This document shows, one piece after another, positions 1-10,493 of a stretch of DNA of 64,000 nucleotides. This DNA comes from Brachionus rotundiformis. Lineage: Eukaryota; Rotifera; Eurotatoria; Ploima; Brachionidae. The translations under genes were made by a program, and so were the position numbers. The stretch covers positions 846,209-910,208 of the forward strand of contig JAESIW010000115.1 in the NCBI GenBank assembly GCA_016802295.1, in the 5' to 3' direction. Every line of letters begins with the position of its first letter. The stretch's first letter is position 1. The notes beneath the pieces were generated by a model. That model was not told the DNA's origin and searched no databases. It saw only the letters and a program-made list of their open reading frames with translations.

Positions 1-479
1 ACTAATTCTACAAATTAATGTTTTTATAGATAAAGAATAATAAAAAAGATTTTAATATATTGAATTAAAATTTGATATATTATTCTGTGTTATTTTTTAA
101 AACAATAACAATATACAAAATTCCATTCGATCATATATCTATATCGTATCTGCCAAGAGCATAGATGAATTTCCTTAACAAGGTAGATACAAATTATAAA
201 CAAAAACATTCCAAACTTTTTTATTTTTTTATTCTTTATTTTGTTTTAAATTAATCTAAATTTTGTAAAATTAAAATTGCTAACAAGAGGGCTGCTATTC
301 GGAGCTGCCTTGAAATTCTCCTTTCCTAAACTATCTTTTAGATGTAAAATAAATAAATTATAAAGCAATTAAATATCTAATCATAAAATAATGGAAAGCT
401 TAATAGAGGACATAATGTTATATCATCTTATACAATATGGCTCTCTTCCAAAAAAGATCATCTCAAATAATCCGCTGTA
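1..479. other. AT-rich non-coding DNA with a LINE-like 3' tail
   Basis: No gene is seen here. The only structure is a GC-richer block near 283-360 that runs into an A/T-rich AAATAAATAAAT tail, the look of a non-LTR retrotransposon 3' end on the plus strand. It is too short to assign to a family. Confidence 0.35.
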
Positions 480-1075
480 TACATAATATAAAATCACAAA
501 TGGCCTATCTGATGGTAGCCCTGTATATGTCATATAGACGAACTTCGCAAAAGCTATTGATTAGATTTCACAATATTAATAAATATTATTAACTGGGTTA
601 GTAAATTTTTAAAAGACCGCTCACAAAGGGTTATCCTTTGTTTGGTGAAGTTCAAATAGATAGATATTAGAGAAAAAATCAAATAAATATATTTGAAAGA
701 AAGAGAAAATTTTCATCAAAGAAATTCTCATTTGAATTATTTCTTTACTTTCGGGTATCACAAGAATCATTATTTGGTTCTTTGCTTTTCAATATTTTTA
801 TCAATGCCATGTTAGTGATAGAAGAGTTAGAAAATGACGCAAAGATCATCTCGGTGATAAGTGTCATAAATCATGTCAAAAAAATGCAAAATGATATTGA
901 CAATGTGACTGTATGGTCAAATAAATGTTCAACTAAGTTAAACACAGAAAAAAGCAAAATGGTACATTTTAGAACTCACAACTATACTAGAAAAGTTAGA
1001 TCTCTCACAGAAAACTTTATTAATAAATATTATTAACTGGGTTAGAAAATTTTTAAAAGACTGCTCACAAAGAAA
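480..1075 (+). mobile_element. Decayed non-LTR (LINE) reverse transcriptase fragment
   Basis: Broken frames read like the same LINE family seen at 61.2-62.7 kb. Around 530-560 there is a relic of the TDFAKAFD block, around 590-630 one of NWVxKFLKDRSQR, and 782-1036 encodes LFNIFINAM followed by a long degenerate linker with ...DIDNVTVWSNKCSTKLN, matching the DIDKVCKWSKKWSTQL stretch of the better copy. The catalytic Y/FADD block is missing between them. Frameshifts and stops show it is dead. A 54-bp unit occurs twice inside it (575-628 and 1019-1072). Family assignment (CR1/jockey-like) is inferred from the reverse transcriptase pattern. Confidence 0.6.
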
Positions 1076-1149
1076 AGTTAGAAAGGCCTATAAGTTTAAG
1101 AACGCAAGTAATATAAAACTCTAGTACACATCGCTTGTTAGACCTTACT

Positions 1150-1425
1150 GGCATTGTGAAATTTGGAACAAAAAACAAAAACAATATATCAACAATGCCA
1201 GAAGGAGCAAAACATGTTCCGTGAATTGTAGCACTTGGTACATCCTTTGTACCACCAATATTATGATTCTTCAAAACTCTGCAATAAGTCTTCGAAATTC
1301 AGAATTTTATGTACAAAGGATGTACCAGGTGTTTCAATTTACAGAGCATGTTTTACTTTTTCAGAACTAGAGCTTTAGCATTGTTGATATTTTGTTTTTG
1401 TTTTTGTTCCAAATTTCACAATGCC
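1150..1425. mobile_element. Foldback (MITE-like) element with a probable 9-bp target duplication
   Basis: Two long imperfect inverted arms face each other. The left arm (about 1150-1252) starts GGCATTGTGAAATTTGGAAC and the right arm (about 1311-1425) ends with its complement. The complementary internal blocks GGTACATCCTTTGTAC and GTACAAAGGATGTACC flank a loop of about 58 bp. The bases outside the arms, GACCTTACT and GACTTTACT, agree at 8 of 9 positions and look like a target-site duplication. There is no coding capacity. A 9-bp duplication is typical of Mutator-like elements, but that class is an inference. Confidence 0.6.
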
Positions 1426-1594
1426 GACTTTACTTATAAAGTAAATTTCTAAAAAAAAATTTTGATTTATTGCATATTTTTGGCGTCCACACCTTGAAAA
1501 AGACATTAAAGAATTGGATAAAAATCAGATAAGAGCAACATAATTGATTTGGGTGATTTTAAATTTAAAGATTTAGTACATAAAGAGATATTAA

Positions 1595-1890
1595 ACAAGC
1601 TGGAATTGTCGGATTTACTAATAAGAAGGACCCGAGGTGAGAAGTGAAGTGGTTTCAAGATTGTCAAACTAATGGAATAAAATTCTGTCAAGACTCTGAA
1701 CCGGAATCAAGAAGATACAATCTGAGAAGACACATTAAATCATTACAGCGCGAAAAGGTGAAATGTCTACCAAGATTTAATATCTGGGTGAATGCAGTGG
1801 AAAATACTTGGATCAAATTATTAGATTAGTGTTGTTACTGAGCTGAATGTGAATAGTTTCAAAAAGTCATAAGCTTGAATAGCAAGTAAT
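1595..1890 (+). mobile_element. LINE 3'-end fossil (C-terminal region of the ORF)
   Basis: Translated pieces follow the C-terminal part of the LINE found at 19.6-20.6 kb: ...LSDLLIRRTRGE, then YNLRRHIKSLQREK, then LPRFNIWVNAVENTWIKLL, equivalent to YGLRRHSKTLRREQ and FFTNRVVNIWNQLPEE in the other copy. Frameshifts break the frame. It may belong to the same insertion as the 480-1075 fragment, interrupted by the foldback element. Confidence 0.55.
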
Positions 1891-2494
1891 TACGAACGAA
1901 CTGATATGGGTCAATATAGCTCTACTTGAGTTTACTCAAATTACAGTATCTCTCCTATTACTACAACTTCTACTGTATCTAAAAAATAAAAATAAAACCA
2001 TAACATTTTTATATTCTTTTCAAAAATAAATTTTTCACATCTACGATCAGAAAAAGATTGGAAAACTATCCTTCAGCAATGAAAATGGAGGAAATGATTT
2101 CTGTCACACTTATAATACTTAAATTAATTACATTCATATTTTTTTGTAAGTTTATCGATTTTAAAAGTTTATTTTCCTTCCTTTTCTTAGCAGTAAATAT
2201 GAAAAAATTTAAAAATTTGGTCTTTGTACTGAAAATAAACTAATAATTTTCTGATATATGGTTTGATATAATTTTTTAAAAATATGCTGGTTTTAATTGG
2301 TGAAATACTTTCCAAAGCTATTTCAAAGTTTTTTTTCTTAGATGATTTGAGGCTAAATGGTCTAAAATTGTTTTTTTTTGAAATTATATTTAGATATAGC
2401 TTAGAAATTATATTCACTCATATATTCTTACATATATCTCGTAAAATGGTCAGTACACTTTATTTGTGGAGTCCATATTTATCCCAATACTTAC
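1891..2494. other. AT-rich DNA downstream of the fucosyltransferase; expected last exon not found
   Basis: The fucosyltransferase at 2495-3717 should continue into this stretch on the minus strand, since its last visible exon ends in a good GTAAGT donor. No frame resembling the usual C-terminal TEK..W motif was found by eye. The small ORFs here are A/T-rich and look random. Confidence 0.4.
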
Positions 2495-3717
2495 ACATAA
2501 TCATCACAGACCGCGTTTTCCATTGCAAGGACAAACTTATACTTGGCTATAATTTTATAAAACTCTCTTGAATTCATGCTAACAACCGCTTGATCTAAAC
2601 TGATTAAAAACATATTACCAGACATAATATGAAATAAAAAATAATTTGATAAATAATACTTTTTTGGCAAATCTTTATTGTGTAAACATTTTCCATAAGA
2701 GTCAATTTTGATGTGCTTCATTAGAGCTTTCACATATATATCCCGATCTGACGGTGTATTACAATCAGACTGAATGTAAGCAACTGGTGCCAGGTTTTCT
2801 TCCATTTGGTAGCGATTTTTGTCTTTGACCGAAACTAAAAACTCAGTGCTTTCCATATCCTCAATACTGGTAAGATATTGAGTTAGTAGCGGCAGGTCAG
2901 ACTCACGCTTAAAAGTTGCTGTATGATTAAAAAGATTCATTACTTTTTCGAATGAAAATAAGTAATTATTTTTCGGGGATTCTTCATGAAGTAAGCCCCA
3001 ATCTTCTTGTTCATGCCGTGGTAAAGGCAAGTCATATAAACAGAAATCAGTCCCGTAGAATAGAAACGCCTTCAGATTCGATTGTGATCTGTATCTACGA
3101 ATATTTGTGAAAAAACATGTTTTTTTTATATTTTTGCACTCTTTGTATGAACCCATGTCCATGGTGAAGGGAGTCCACCAAATTATAATAGGAGTATTAT
3201 TTGCTATTGTTCGCTTATCAAAATACTCGTCTCCCATTTTTCGTTCATCTTTTAAAAAACATTAACAAATTATTCAGCATCAAATTTTTATCTCTTTATC
3301 AAAGAATTTTTCTTGATTTTGAATGAAGAAAATATATTCCTAAAAAGTTACTAAAAAATAAAAAAATTTTTTGAGATAAAAAAATGTGAAATTATATTCA
3401 TATTTTGTTCATTTGAAAAAATTACAATCAATAGTTTTCTTTAAATTCTTGATATAAAATTCATTGAATCCGTCAAATGACATGTTATAATAATTTTGGT
3501 TGTCATTTTTAAGTTGATCATAATCATTTTCAATATTTAATTCAGTCTGTTAATTTTTTTTTAAATAAACAATTATAATTAAAAATAAAATTATTTAATT
3601 TTTAAAATTTACCTCTAAATCTTCAATTTTAAGTGATATAATGTATATATAAATTAGAGTACTGATTATTGTCAAGCCGATAATTATTAAAAATAATCGT
3701 TTAAATAGTTTGAACAT
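2495..3717 (-). CDS. Alpha-1,3-fucosyltransferase (GT10), C-terminal exon missing
   Basis: Probable Golgi type II membrane enzyme that adds fucose from GDP-fucose to glycans. Model on the minus strand: exon 1 3717-3613, exon 2 3546-3426, exon 3 3248-2495; splice phases agree. Exon 1 encodes a short cytoplasmic MFKLFKR followed by a hydrophobic signal anchor (about residues 8-28). Exon 3 carries the GT10 hallmark: IQSDCNTPSDRDIYVKAL, then HIKIDSYGKCLHN, and near the end KYKFVLAMENAVCDDYV, equivalent to the YKF.LAFENS..DYVTEK donor-binding motif. The frame stops right there, at a clean GTAAGT donor, after about 326 residues. Family members are usually some 80-100 residues longer, with TEK..W next. 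The last exon was not found before position 1, so this is either a truncated pseudogene or a gene with a distant final exon. Family call is firm; intactness is not. Confidence 0.7.
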
Positions 3718-4104
3718 ATTTCTAAAATGTTTACAAGTTTTGATATCATCATTTTATTTAAAAGTAAATTCTCACATATTTTTAAATTCCCATTTAATCA
3801 AAGCAAATGCTGATAATTTTATACTTATATTTATTTTGCATAACACATTATTATTATTTTGAAAATTAATGATAAGAATTTTTAAATATAATATTAATTT
3901 CTAACTAATTATTACCTATATTTTTTTCATGCATACAAAAACAAAAATACTGATATTAAGAACTTATTAATATCAGTTTTATCAGTATATTTACTTATTA
4001 GTATTAAATATAAAACAGAAAAGCATTGATATAAAAATCATTGGATACAAAAATTAAATCAAGAAGGGCTTTTCTTAGGTCTTCAATTGTTTTAAATTCA
4101 TAAT
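3718..4104. other. AT-rich upstream region of the fucosyltransferase
   Basis: Nothing recognisable. It should contain the promoter of the minus-strand fucosyltransferase, but no clear element stands out. Confidence 0.4.
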
Positions 4105-4302
4105 TCATCTTGCCTTTCTAAACTCATCCACATACGTTCCAACTTGATTACATTTTAGTCTGAAATTCCAAAGAGAGTAGTGAAGTTTTGTCAGATAGGC
4201 CCATCGATACATCACTTTGGACATTGCAATTTCATTACCGGGCAAACTTCTTACAGAAACAATTCCATGCAGGCAATTCCATCTCATTTTAATTGAATAC
4301 AA
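4105..4302 (-). pseudogene. Possible retrotransposon gag fragment
   Basis: A 65-codon open frame contains LHYSLWNFRLKCNQVGTYVD followed by EFRKAR. This resembles the L..L.MK...SV..Y...F..I pattern of copia-type gag (UBN2) regions, with nothing else of an element around it. It is short and the resemblance is by eye only; it could be chance. Confidence 0.25.
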
Positions 4303-4520
4303 GAGGAGTCGCTTAAATCAAGGATAACTATGAATTCAAGTTTATTTTCATTTGAATATCAAGATTCATGATCAGATCTTTCCCAAGATTCTGCCTGGAA
4401 TTAAGTTATAGGAAGAGCATTTTTAAACCCGAGAATCAAAAATAATCGCAGCATAAATAAATAAAAATATACTTAAATTAAGTTTAATTCTTGAAAACAG
4501 GATTAAATTAAAATATCACT

Positions 4521-4744
4521 TAAAACTAGAAACACCAAGCATTTTTCCGTGATTTTTTAATCCAAAATATTTTTTAAATATTTTTAGTAATTTTACTCAA
4601 TATTAAATTTTTTTTTTAAATATGAAGATAGAATCTACATACTACATAAGATATTGATTAATATTATAAACTGTCCAAAACATATAAGGATTTAAAATTT
4701 TTAAAAAACGAGTCAAAATTACTTATTTGGTGCTTCTAGTGTTA
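4521..4744. mobile_element. piggyBac-type MITE with TTAA target duplications
   Basis: The segment is flanked by TTAA on both sides (4520-4523 and 4742-4745). It has inverted ends: left AACTAGAAACACCAA and right TTGGTGCTTCTAGTG. TTAA duplication plus a (C/A)ACTAGAA terminus is the signature of the piggyBac superfamily. It is only about 220 bp and A/T-rich, with no transposase, so it is non-autonomous. A related left half lies at 22105-22300. Confidence 0.6.
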
Positions 4745-4777
4745 AACCAGAATTTTAAGTTTTGATGTATGCATTAC

Positions 4778-4900
4778 TGTGCAAGGGAATTCGGTAGCTA
4801 TTCCCTAACACGTGAAAGAATAAAGAATTGTCTTTATTTTAAATAATTTTTGACAAATATAGTCAGGAATGGATGGAATAAACTCATTTACGATGAAGTA
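4778..4900 (+). mobile_element. LINE 3'-end fossil
   Basis: The run CGTGAAAGAATAAAGAATTG followed by ...AGTCAGGAATGGATGGAATAAACTC lines up with the 3' part of the LINE at 62550-62620 (GTGAAAGAATAAAAAATTA ... GTCGTGAATGGATGGAATAAACTC). Only the last 120 bp or so survive. Confidence 0.5.
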
Positions 4901-5244
4901 AATTCAATGGAACATAACAATTAAATATAAAAAATAAATTTCTTAATATTATAATTAACTAAGTAAACAAAAATTATTTTAAAAATTTATTGAACATTAT
5001 CGAATAATTATTATTTTCTAATAAATTTTTCAACAATATTTGTTAAAATGAAAAAAAAAATAAACGATAAACAAAACTTACAAAAAAAAAGAAAGAACTT
5101 TTTTAAATTAAAAAAATCAAAATCTTTTGGTTTTAAATAATTCCAAGTCTTCTAAAATCCTCAAAAAAAAACAAAATGTGAGGATATGCTTAAATAATTG
5201 AAGAAAAAATAAATTCTTAATATAATTTTTACAAAATAATCTTT

Positions 5245-8200
5245 TCAGTGTCTTGACGAAGAGCGTCGTTTGTGCTTCTTCTTGGACTTTTTGTGCTTAT
5301 GCTTTTGCCTTTTTCCATTTTCACTGGATTCTTTCTCGCTCTCTCTATCACTGGAACTACTCTCACCACTTTTTTCTCTATGATTCTTTTCCGAATCAGT
5401 TTTTTTTCTTTTCTCAGCTTCCTCAGATGTCACCTGTCTTTCATTTGATTTACCAATAGTGACTACAACGTTTTCGGTTAAACTATTAAGTTTGTCGGCA
5501 TCTTTTTTTTCTGACTTTTTCTCTCGACTCGATGCTCTGGTTGTTTTAATATTGCTGTCACCTCTAGCTCCTCTTGGTTTACTATCTCTATTTCTGTCTT
5601 TGGAACGGCTTCTTCGCCTGCTACGACTTCTAGATCGTGAATAAGGCTTGTAGTTACGGTCTCTACTTCTGTTTTTGCTTCTTGACCGAGTTCTACTTCT
5701 TCGGTATCGAGAAGATCTATATCTACCCCTTGATCTTGAACGAGAGTATCTAGAACGCGATCTGGATCTTGACCGCTTCAGAGACCCTTTGATCTTCATC
5801 TCGGCCTCTTTTCTCAATTTTTCCTGGTACTCATAGAATTCTTCTTTGCTGGGAATACTGTGGCCATGTGGCTGATTGGGAATCATACCAGGCATCATGG
5901 AATTTTGATACATGCCATGCGGCATTTGAGGTGGCATCATGCCTGGAGGCATGTATGCACCATTCGGAGGAATCATCGGTCCTCCCATTGGGCCTGCCAT
6001 CGGACCCATTGGAACTCCCATATGAACACCCATCGGATCAAATGGTGGTTGAAAATGTGGTCTGTACATTGGATTAAAGTTGTTGTGCATCATCGGCCGT
6101 GGCGGGTGGTTGGGAAAATTGTTTGTTAATGAAACATTATTTGGACGGAAATTTGAGTTGAAGTTTGGTCTCGGTCTAGGCTGAAATTGGGGTGGTGGCA
6201 CTATATTTGGCTTGTTTGGAATAGATGGTATTTGTCCAGGAGAAAGTGTTGGCTTGATTTCATCATTTTTGGGACTGTTTGTCATGACTGCATTAACTGT
6301 TTGAGCTAGTTCAGCAGAAGCTTTTTCTGAACTTGTCACATTGCTGTCTTGCACAGGAGATTTGGGTCCATTGGGAGAAACCTTGAATTCTTTTTTGTTT
6401 ACTTCGTCAAATATTAGATCCAAAAATGGATCTCTTGATTCGTTTGATTTTGAATTTTTTAGATATTCTTGGACTTTTTTGCGTGTCTCATGGAACGGTG
6501 TTATTGAAACCAAAGAGCCTATTTCTTGATCACATTTTTCATGCGGACATTCTATAGGTTCTTCGTTCTCAATTTTTCGCTTAATGCATTCATCACAGCA
6601 AACAAAATGTCCACAACATGGCACAAGAACGGCATCTTTGAGTAAATGACCTCCAAATGGACACTGTAGCTCTTTTGGTATTTTTTCACCAACTTCTTGG
6701 GGAACATTTTTCTCTATTTTTTTACTATCATCATCTTCATCATCGAATAAAATTTTATCTTTTTTGATAACTTTGGCAGCTTTTTGATCAATTTCAGTGA
6801 CTACATAGCCCTCAGGACCAAGCATGGCAAATTTTTCATTTGGCTGTGCTGGACGTAAATTTGTTCTTGGTATGCCGCTTGGATATTTTGGTCTGTCTTC
6901 AAGTTTTGGCAAAGTACCAGCCTCGGGACAAAATTGCTTCAAATGACCAGGTTTTCGGCATATTACGCAAAGATATCCAGGCGGAATAGGTCTTTCTGCA
7001 GGATTAATCGCCACTTGATTCGAGCCTGTATACCTGTTAGTAATACCAAGAAATTTTTTTGCCAAATTTGTATCAGTGTTAAGTTTGGTCATTGAATTCA
7101 TCATAAATGAGTTAAACTTGGCTTTTTCATCCGAACGACTGTCATTTTCAATTTCATTTGTCTTGACTGGTTCTTCTACATAAACAACAGGTTTCGAAGG
7201 TATATTCAATGGTGCTAAAGAATCCTGGACAACCGGCTTGGGTGCTGGTTGAGTCTGTTGGGTTTTAACCGGAGCTGGTGTCGATATTTGATTTAAATTT
7301 GGTACGGGCACGTTTTGAACTGGTTGGGTAATGGTAACTTGTGCTGGAGCTGAGGTTGCAGGTACAACAGGAGTCGTGGTTGGCACCGGCACAGATGCAG
7401 ATGAAGGTGGACTCACTTTCGGTGGCCTTAAAATATTCAATTTAGTCTTTATTTTTCTTATCTTTTTTATATTTAAAATAATTAATCAATTCTAGCTATG
7501 AAGGTACAATTTGTGTAATTAAACAATTGTTTTATTCTTAATAAATAATAAAAATGGGTTAAAACTTTTTTATTAAAATAATTTTAAAAAAAGCTGAATA
7601 ACAAATTAAAACAAAGGCCATCTTGAAAAAAAATAAGAAATGATGATAATCTTTAGTATTTTTTTTATATTCGATATATTATATTGTTCTGTAATAAAAA
7701 AAATATATTTTAAAATAAGTTTATTATCAATTTAAGTTAGAACACTACATGGAACTAATTTTTACTAATTTTAAAACGGTATTGATAAAAATGTCATTTA
7801 AAATTGACAAAAAAAAGCCATTTTTGTATTAACATTTAGCTGGTTTAAATATAATCTATCTAGATTGGTTTTTATTTAATTTAAATAATTAAAAAAAATT
7901 AAGGGAATTATAAATTAAATGTGAAAACAAATTTAGCAGGCACTTACTGTGGTCGTAAAGGAGCACCAGCATTTTTCAAGTTTCTTTTGACATTAACATG
8001 AGAATTTTTGAGAATTGTCTCATTATCATTTTGATAAACTTAAATAAAATTTTTATAAATTAAAATTTAAATTAAATATTTTAATCATATTATTTTTACC
8101 TTGGTTGGTCTCGGCATTGGTTATTTCAAGATCGAAATTTAACTTTGAAAACTTAAGCTTGTCAGCTATAAGTTTTTTAAGTTGCCCAAGACTTATGCTT

Positions 8201-8265
8201 GTACCATCAAAGGCAACTTTGTCATAATTCAACTTATAAGGTGTTTTAAAATGAATATAAGACAT
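5245..8265 (-). CDS. RBBP6: RBBP6-like DWNN/zinc-knuckle/RING E3 ubiquitin ligase
   Basis: Homologue of RBBP6 (Snama/Mpe1), a nuclear E3 ligase also tied to pre-mRNA 3'-end processing. Exons on the minus strand: 8265-8100, 8038-7948, 7456-5245; phases 1 and 2 join cleanly, giving about 822 residues. Domains: ubiquitin-like DWNN at residues 1-77, starting MSYIHFKTPYKLNYD; Pro/Val-rich linker; CCHC knuckle CVICRKPGHLKQFC near 249-262; RING near 351-394 (CPFGGH, VPCCGHFVCCDEC, ECPHEKC); Pro/Met/Gly-rich segment; RS-rich block; and a Lys/Ser-rich tail. Human RBBP6 is much longer, but the architecture matches the invertebrate form. Oddity: the first RING CxxC pair is CPFGGH here, so the second zinc ligand is not a cysteine. 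The open frame of exon 3 begins at an acceptor, not at a methionine. Confidence 0.92.
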
Positions 8266-9807
8266 TAGAGATACAGAGATTAACAGCGGACTTTTACAAA
8301 AGGAAATAAATCAATAACTGAATATTATCTGTATGTTTAAGTTTTTTATTATATGTCTCATTTAATTTGGCATATAATAGACGAGATTAGAAAAGAGCCT
8401 GGTTTTTTGGTATGCCAAAATACCTAGTAAACACACACCAATTTTAAAAATTTATGTGTTCAAAAAAAAATAAAATACAATCACAAAATTAAATTAAATT
8501 AATTTAAAATCAAAATTGTCAGTCTTCTTCACAATTGATTGATTTCAGCGGGATCTTATTCACTTAGTAAGTTACTTTGTTGAGCTTGTATTGAGGTTGT
8601 TGATGTTGATGCTATTTGGCTTTCTATTGTCTAATAGTGAAAATTTTCGTATTTTAAATCTAAATCAGTGGCGTTGATTTATCTTTAAATATATATAATA
8701 TATTTTCAAATCTAAACAAAATGAAGTTTTTTTAAAAAGATGCATATTTTTTTATTGTTTAGATTGAATTCCAGAAATAATTTTGATGGAGCGCAATTTA
8801 TTGTCTTGACAATCGAAAATATTTATCTTAAATTTATTTTGTCTTGATAAAAATTTAGCAATAAAACAAGTCAAAAATTTGTCTTAAAGAAATATCTTAT
8901 TCTTTATCCTTTTTAAAAATTTAAGATTTTTTTTTAATAATGAGCAAAAGTTTATAAAAGCCATTTATTTAAACTCCTCAAAAAATTAATTTATTCTGTG
9001 TTTTATTAAGGTTGGTGAAATGAGGTACAAGAGAACAGAACAATTTTTAGAAAATCTAACAAAATTTATCAAAAAGTTAAAAACTGGTTCTGTTAATGCA
9101 ACATGGTGCAACATAAATGACTCAAATGGCAATATTTTATTTAGTTAATGCTAAATTACTAAGCTTTTCAAAAATGTGGTAAAAAATGCAACTAGTTTGG
9201 TACCATTTTGCATTTACAAGACTAGTTTTCATCTCTTTGGTCAAAAAGTTGTAAAATTTTTTTTAGCTTGTTGTTTTACTTTGCCATTAAAAATTCCTAG
9301 ATAAAAAATGAACAAATTTAAAAAAAAAATACGAGAGCTAAAAAGCTTTATTTACATTGATCATTAATAAATCATAAATTAACCAGTTTTAAAGCTAATT
9401 AAAAAAAAATAATTTTCAAAAATGAGGTTTAAATTATTTATTTTCTATTTGAATAATTAAATTTAAATGAATCGAACTTTACTTCGGCTCATAATAATAA
9501 CTCAAAATAAATATAAATTTTAGTCTTTTGTCAAAAATTTTATTTCAATCGTTTTATCATTTGAAAAGAAAAACTTTTTAATAAATAGGTATTTTTAATT
9601 TTTTTTTTTAATTTAACCAATCCTTCTAAAATCTCAGTTTAAGTGACTTGAATATTATTTTTTAAAGTTGCCAAAAAATTATGTAATATTGATAATACAA
9701 TTAAAAATTATAAATCAGGCTCTCGTAGAGTCGAATTTTATTTTCTTAAAAAAAATTAGAAATAATCGTACAAGAAAGCATTAACTTAAAAAATTTAGTT
9801 CAGGTGC
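8266..9807. other. Intergenic AT-rich DNA
   Basis: Holds the upstream region of RBBP6 and the downstream region of Sar1 copy A. A 25-codon open stretch on the minus strand (8630-8556) follows an acceptor-like TATTAG, is rich in Ser/Thr/Gln and ends in TAA. It could be a last exon, but no upstream exon is visible, so it is not called as a gene. Confidence 0.4.
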
Positions 9808-10493
9808 TCAAAGATATTGTGATAGCCATCTAAATGCTTCGCCATAGCCCTCCCGTTTAAGAACGGAGCACATGAACAATTCCATAGGTCTTCCACTCAA
9901 TTCGGTCCTAGGCACAGTGCCTTTACCAGTGGTCAAGCCGTTTAGATTGAATATTTGCCGTATTTCTTGCTCTCCCATAGCCCCAGCCTTGTCTATTTTA
10001 TTGCCAAGTATCAATACTGGGCAGTTCATCACTTGCTCGTCCAAAAGCAATGAATCTAACTCGCCTTTTGACTCGGGCAATCGTTGACGGTCCCAAACAT
10101 CTATTAGAAAAACAATGGCGTCCACTGCCGGAAAGTATTCTTTCCACACTCTTCTTGCTATGAAAATTTGTGTTTATTTTACTTTAAAATAAGTTAAAAT
10201 GTTGTCAAACCTTGCTGATGTCCACCAAGATCGAAGGTTGTGAATTTTATATTTCCCAAGGTTAGTTCTTCGGATGTCGGATGGAGTGTAGGTAATGGTT
10301 GAGCTAGCCGATCGTCTTTCAGCATGTGTAACAATGTTGTTTTACCTTAGATAAAGTTTTTTAAAAAATGTCAATTATTTCTAACTTTTTATCTCTTACC
10401 TGCATTGTCTAGTCCAAGAAAAACAAGTTTACCACTTTTTTTATACAGACCTAAATAATTTAATATGCCGGTCAGCCAGTCCCAGATAAACAT
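9808..10493 (-). CDS. SAR1: Small GTPase Sar1, copy A (COPII coat initiation)
   Basis: Sar1 recruits the COPII coat to endoplasmic reticulum exit sites. Exons on the minus strand: 10493-10400, 10345-10211, 10157-9808, joined in phases 1 and 1, giving 192 residues (vertebrate Sar1 is 198). It has the N-terminal amphipathic MFIWDWLTGILNYLGL helix, G1 GLDNAGKTTLL (split by intron 1), G3 DLGGHQQ (intron 2 just after), G4 NKID, G5 around CSVLKREGYGE, and the typical end FRWLSQYL. A second Sar1 gene lies at 36630-37256. The two differ in sequence and share no intron position. Both look functional. Confidence 0.93.

Noticed and set aside
5253..6529. Plus-strand ORFs over the RBBP6 gene (His/Trp-rich 89 codons at 5860, others)
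   Set aside because: Antisense shadows of the Met/Pro/Gly-rich and RS-rich regions of RBBP6.
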